DNA from: an uncultured Oscillospiraceae bacterium
GTDB lineage: Bacteria > Bacillota > Clostridia > Oscillospirales > Oscillospiraceae
DNA: 64,000 nt
Direction of reading: 5' to 3'
Assembly (NCBI GenBank): GCA_934667095.1
Contig: CAKULE010000004.1
Coordinates: forward strand, 74,559 to 138,558
In this document: positions 61,071 through 64,000 of the stretch, piece after piece
How positions within the stretch are numbered: the stretch's first letter is position 1
How the letters are laid out: the number at the start of each line of letters is the position of its first letter
Notes under the pieces: generated by a model
Database searches by the model: none
What the model was told of the DNA's origin: nothing
What the model saw: the letters and a program-made list of their open reading frames with translations, nothing else
Translations under genes and position numbers: made by a program

Positions 61071-62348
61071 ATGGCACGTGGCACCGATTCCGACCTGCGC
61101 CGCAGCGTCATCTATGAGCTTTATGTCCGCAGCCACACACCGGAGGGAACTTTCCGGGCTGTTGAGCCTGATCTGGACCGTATCCGCACCTTGGGTACGG
61201 ACATCATCTGGTTTATGCCCATCCACCCCATCGGCGTACTCAACAAGAAGGGCAGTCTTGGCTGCCCCTATGCCAACCGGGACTACCGCACGGTGAATCC
61301 GGAGTACGGTACGCTGGAGGACTTTCTCCATCTGGTGGACGAGATCCACCGCCGGGGCATGAAATGCATGATCGATGTGGTGTACAACCACACCTCCCCG
61401 GACTCCACGCTGGTAAAGGAGCACCCGGAGTTCTTCTACCGCCGGCCGGACGGTTCCATGGGTAACAAGGTGGGAGACTGGACCGACGTGGTGGATCTGG
61501 ACTACGGCGCAAAGGCCCTCTGGGACTATCAGCTTGAGTCGCTGTGCTACTGGGCGCAGTATGTGGACGGCTTCCGCTGCGATGTGGCCAGCACCGTGCC
61601 CGTGGACTTCTGGCTGGCTGCCCGTGAGGCGGTGGAGAGGGTCCATCCCGGTATGATCTGGTTGGGCGAGAGCGTTCATCTGGACCACATCCGGACCTTC
61701 CGGGAGCATGGCTTCTACGCTGCCACGGACACCGAGCTGTTCGATGCCTTTGACATCCTCTACCCCTACGACCTCTGGCCCCTGTACGAGGGCTGTACAA
61801 AGGGCGCGCTTCCCCTGAGCCGCTTCTTCGACGTGGTGGACATGCAGGAGGTCAGCTTCCCCACGGAGTACAACAAACTCCGCTGCGTGGAAAACCACGA
61901 TCAGACCCGCGGGGCGGCCCGTTTCCCGGACCGCGCTTCCCTGCTGGTCTGGACGGCCCTCAGCTATTTTATGAAGGGGACCACCCTGCTTTACGCCGGG
62001 CAGGAGGTGTGCGCAGCGCACACGCCCTCCCTCTTCGAGCGGGAGCCCATCGACTGGGCCGACGGTCCGGACATCAGCGGCTATCTGGCGAAGCTGGCTG
62101 CTGTCAAGAAGCAGCTGCCCACTGATGAGGTGTTCCACATCGTCGCCGATGATGAACAGGGCATTGTCACCGCCAGCTATATCGGGCCGGAGCGCCGGGC
62201 CGTAGGCGTCTTCCCTCTGGCCGGCAGAGGCGGGTCCGCCGCCGTCCCGCTGGCGGACGGTAACTACGCCGACACCCTCTCCGGACGGACCGTCGCCGTC
62301 CGGGACGGCAGCCTGTCTGTCGGGACCGAGGCTGTGATCCTGCTGTAA
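61071..62348 (+). CDS. GH13 alpha-amylase family glycoside hydrolase
   Basis: This 425-aa cytoplasmic enzyme has no signal peptide. The GH13 conserved regions are DVVYNHTS (I), DGFRCDVAS with the nucleophile Asp (II), WLGESVH with the acid Glu (III) and VENHDQTR (IV), followed by a short beta C-terminal domain. It acts on alpha-glucans or maltodextrin-like sugars; whether it hydrolyses or transfers is not clear. AAAGGAG precedes the ATG. Single-gene unit. Confidence 0.92.
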   Translation: MARGTDSDLRRSVIYELYVRSHTPEGTFRAVEPDLDRIRTLGTDIIWFMPIHPIGVLNKKGSLGCPYANRDYRTVNPEYGTLEDFLHLVDEIHRRGMKCMIDVVYNHTSPDSTLVKEHPEFFYRRPDGSMGNKVGDWTDVVDLDYGAKALWDYQLESLCYWAQYVDGFRCDVASTVPVDFWLAAREAVERVHPGMIWLGESVHLDHIRTFREHGFYAATDTELFDAFDILYPYDLWPLYEGCTKGALPLSRFFDVVDMQEVSFPTEYNKLRCVENHDQTRGAARFPDRASLLVWTALSYFMKGTTLLYAGQEVCAAHTPSLFEREPIDWADGPDISGYLAKLAAVKKQLPTDEVFHIVADDEQGIVTASYIGPERRAVGVFPLAGRGGSAAVPLADGNYADTLSGRTVAVRDGSLSVGTEAVILL

Positions 62349-62350
62349 GC

Positions 62351-62385
62351 AAAAGCCGGGGGAGCATAGCTCCCCCGGCTTTTTA
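62351..62385. terminator. Bidirectional terminator after GH13 gene
   Basis: AAAAGCCGGGGGAGC-ATA-GCTCCCCCGGCTTTT, a perfect 15-bp stem. Confidence 0.93.
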
Positions 62386-62815
62386 TTCTTCTGTTTTCCT
62401 GACCGGCCGGACGTATTTCCAGAACCGGCTGCAATCGTGGTAGAAATAGAACACCCGGCCCTGTGCAGTGTCCAGCTCACAGCCGCTGGATGCGTAGTCG
62501 AAGGCTTTCATAGCCGCCTCCATCTTGGCCTCCGCGGCGGCGTTCTCTGTCTCGAAGTCGAAGGGGCCATGCTCAAAGACGAGATACTCCCCCTCGGCCA
62601 CGTCCATAGCGCAGGGCGAAGGCCAGCCGCCGGCCCCGGAGATAGTCCCGCAGGGACATGCCGGAGATCTCCCGGAAGTTCCGGGAGACGTAATACTCCG
62701 AATAGCCGCAGGCCCTGGCCAGACTGGCCAGAGTCAGGCCGTCGTCTTCCGACGCCCGGATGTGCCGGTCGATCTCGTCCACAAGGGTCTGGATATTTTT
62801 GCTCCACTGCTCCAT
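62383..62815 (-). pseudogene. AraC-family regulator with internal deletion and frameshift
   Basis: From ATG 62815 (AGGAGGCG ahead) the frame encodes the first AraC HTH (TLASLARACGYSEYYVSRNFREISGMSLRDYLRGRRLAFAL). It then goes out of frame and stops at 62573. The other frame, from about 62607 to 62383, encodes the end of such a regulator's effector domain (MDVAEGEYLVFEHGPFDFE through RFWKYVRPVRK). The second HTH and most of the effector domain are missing, about 140 residues compared with full-length relatives as I know them. It is presumably non-functional. Confidence 0.75.
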
Positions 62816-62891
62816 GTTGTACGCCTCCTCTGTCTGACAGTCCCTATCATAGCAGGTCTGTCCCACCTGTGCTTGATCCCGCTTGCGAAAT

Positions 62892-62927
62892 AAAAAAGCA
62901 GTCCGGGAGTTTCCCAGACTGCTTTTT
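62892..62927 (-). terminator. Terminator after the MetRS-domain gene
   Basis: AAAAAGCAGTC pairs with GACTGCTTTTT around a loop that itself contains GGGA/TCCC. Confidence 0.8.
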
Positions 62928-62933
62928 ATAGGC

Positions 62934-63422
62934 TCAGTACAGCTTGGCTCCGGCAGGAATGTGGTCATCCACCATCAGCAAATGGAGCTTTTCTTCGCCG
63001 TTTTCGTGATGCACGGCGGAGATGAGCATACCCTCAGAAGCAATCCCCATCATCGGGCGAGGCGGGAGATTCGTGATAGCGATGCAGGTCTTGCCCACCA
63101 GCTCTTCCGGCTCGTAATAGTCATGAATACCACTCAAAATGACCCGATCTACGCCAGTTCCGTCGTCCAAAACGAACTTTAAGAGCTTCTTGGACTTCTT
63201 CACGGCCGTGCAGTCCTTGATCTTCACCGCCCGGAAGTCGGAGCGGGAGAAGGTCTCGAAATCCACGAAGTCCTGGAACAGGGGCTCGATCTCCACCTTG
63301 GAGAAGTCGATGGGGGCAGCCTCAGCCGGGGCACTCTGCGCGGCGGGGGCGGCGGCCTTCTTGGGCGCGTCCACGGGCTTCATGGTGGGGACTTTCTCCA
63401 CCGCAGTTCTGAAACCGCCCAT
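62934..63422 (-). CDS. Methionyl-tRNA synthetase C-terminal tRNA-binding domain (truncated metG or stand-alone)
   Basis: The product has an Ala/Pro-rich linker (KKAAAPAAQSAPAEAA) and an OB-fold tRNA-binding domain (FETFSRSDFRAVKIKDCTAVKKSKKLLKFVLDDG; LVGKTCIAITNLPPRPMMGIASEGMLISAV). This is the usual 3' portion of clostridial metG. The catalytic part is absent: an in-frame stop lies about 35 bases upstream of ATG 63422, where base composition also shifts to AT-rich. I favour a metG fragment left by an insertion or deletion. A stand-alone beta-subunit-like protein is the alternative. Confidence 0.65.
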   Translation of the reverse strand: MGGFRTAVEKVPTMKPVDAPKKAAAPAAQSAPAEAAPIDFSKVEIEPLFQDFVDFETFSRSDFRAVKIKDCTAVKKSKKLLKFVLDDGTGVDRVILSGIHDYYEPEELVGKTCIAITNLPPRPMMGIASEGMLISAVHHENGEEKLHLLMVDDHIPAGAKLY

Positions 63423-63517
63423 ATCCCTGAGCGACCCTCTACTTTGCTGTTTTCAACCAGATAAAAAGTCTTGTTTACCTTTAAAATTTATTGCTTTCCG
63501 CATAAGTAGATGTATTA

Positions 63518-63544
63518 TTTGATGTATTTGATGTATTTGATGTA
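63518..63544 (+). repeat. Three perfect 9-bp tandem repeats
   Basis: TTTGATGTA occurs three times in a row in an AT-rich stretch (63423-63650) that holds no supported gene. A partial copy (GATGTATTA) lies just before it. Confidence 0.8.
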
Positions 63545-63650
63545 AATTAGCTATTATAAAACTCGCTATTCAAATTTGAGCTATGTCTTATTTTATCCAA
63601 ATTTAGGCTAAGAGTCAATATACCTAAATTCATATCTCAATTACTTTTGG

Positions 63651-64000
63651 TTATACATAGTCTGCTGCAACACGAATAAATTCCAACATATTATGTACGT
63701 TTTCTCCGGTATTTAATATCTTCGCTTCAAAAGGTTCGTCGCCAAAATCCATAATGTGCCGAAGATTGATTGTCAGGTCTTTTTCCTCTGCTATCTTCAA
63801 TATCCATTTAGCACAATTATCTCCACAAGCAGCATTAAATACTTTTCCGCTTTCATCGAATGCCAACAGCATTAAGGTTTTAACACCACCAGATAATTGT
63901 GTCGGTGGTATAGCACCCAAAAACGGACTTTCAATAATATGCTCTCCGATTACTTTTGATTTATCTACATCTTGTATCATCTCTACGGATAACGGTTCTG
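63651..64000 (-). CDS. DUF4869-like protein, C-terminal part
   Basis: The frame is open to the window edge, so the N-terminus is missing; about 115 codons are seen. The segments ESPFLGAIPPTQLSGGVKTLMLLAF, ACGDNCAKWILKIAEEKDLTINLRHIMDF and FEAKILNTGENV resemble DUF4869 proteins, which are small and often found in clostridial accessory DNA. That match is from memory and moderate. Codon use is far more AT-rich than neighbouring genes, which suggests recent acquisition. Confidence 0.5.
   Translation of the reverse strand, partial: EPLSVEMIQDVDKSKVIGEHIIESPFLGAIPPTQLSGGVKTLMLLAFDESGKVFNAACGDNCAKWILKIAEEKDLTINLRHIMDFGDEPFEAKILNTGENVHNMLEFIRVAADYV

Overview
The window is chromosomal DNA from a GC-rich, endospore-forming Firmicute. 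It most resembles a gut member of the Oscillospiraceae (the Flavonifractor, Lawsonibacter or Intestinimonas kind), but the genus is inferred from gene content and style, not proven. Sporulation genes are scattered throughout: spoIVA, cwlD, a spoIIM-like gene, cotJ, yunB, ytfJ and sigH. Several proteins have typical clostridial architectures: IspH fused to S1 repeats, a PPi-type phosphofructokinase, rubrerythrin and TrmFO. Shine-Dalgarno sites are strong, and many promoters match TTGNNN-17 bp-TATAAT.

Layout. Positions 1-6131 hold plus-strand core genes: the 3' end of spoIVA, an aspartate-type aminotransferase, a DUF1858 protein, trmK, a Nif3 protein, cwlD and radA. Positions 6336-12414 hold a compact element of about 6.0 kb that I read as an integrated filamentous phage (inovirus). 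It has a left-pointing XRE repressor and, to the right, small early genes, a tRNA-like element, a coat-like protein followed by a terminator, small membrane proteins, a Zot/pI-type ATPase, two exported anchored proteins, a hairpin-rich intergenic region and a Rep_trans-type replication initiator. Its ends are an imperfect direct repeat of about 42 bp. The right end carries a perfect palindrome that parses as a 28-bp dif-like Xer site (11 + 6 + 11). A host-type tyrosine recombinase gene starts just outside that end. Transcription switches from mostly plus to mostly minus a few kb further on, as expected near a replication terminus, where dif normally lies.

Positions 13.5-20.7 kb carry an amidase-like protein, fructose-bisphosphate aldolase, a PPi-dependent and an ATP-dependent phosphofructokinase on either side of rubrerythrin, purB, a zinc-ribbon protein and sigH. 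Positions 20.7-26.3 kb are a minus-strand block of glmM, an SdpI-like gene, ruvBAC, xerD and a spoIIM-like gene. Positions 26.8-28.5 kb encode the CotJ coat proteins, with CotJA and CotJB fused, and 5-formyl-THF cyclo-ligase. Positions 28.6-38.5 kb hold a lipoprotein, a sugar or glycerol-phosphate type ABC importer, a Nudix hydrolase, ligA, yunB and murD. Positions 38.6-43.0 kb hold a phosphatase-acetyltransferase fusion, a BMP-type binding lipoprotein, deoC and a DUF362/ferredoxin protein.

Positions 43.1-60.9 kb are a nearly continuous minus-strand run: ispH-S1, plsC, cmk, an HI0933 flavoprotein, an RpiR regulator, an RNA pseudouridine synthase, a D,D-carboxypeptidase, ytfJ, DUF2953, scpB, scpA, rnc, acpP, plsX, trmFO, topA, dprA and a SpoU methyltransferase. 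After a divergent promoter pair come a GH13 amylase-family gene, a decayed AraC regulator and the tRNA-binding domain of methionyl-tRNA synthetase. That last gene abuts AT-rich DNA, probably acquired, that runs off the right edge.
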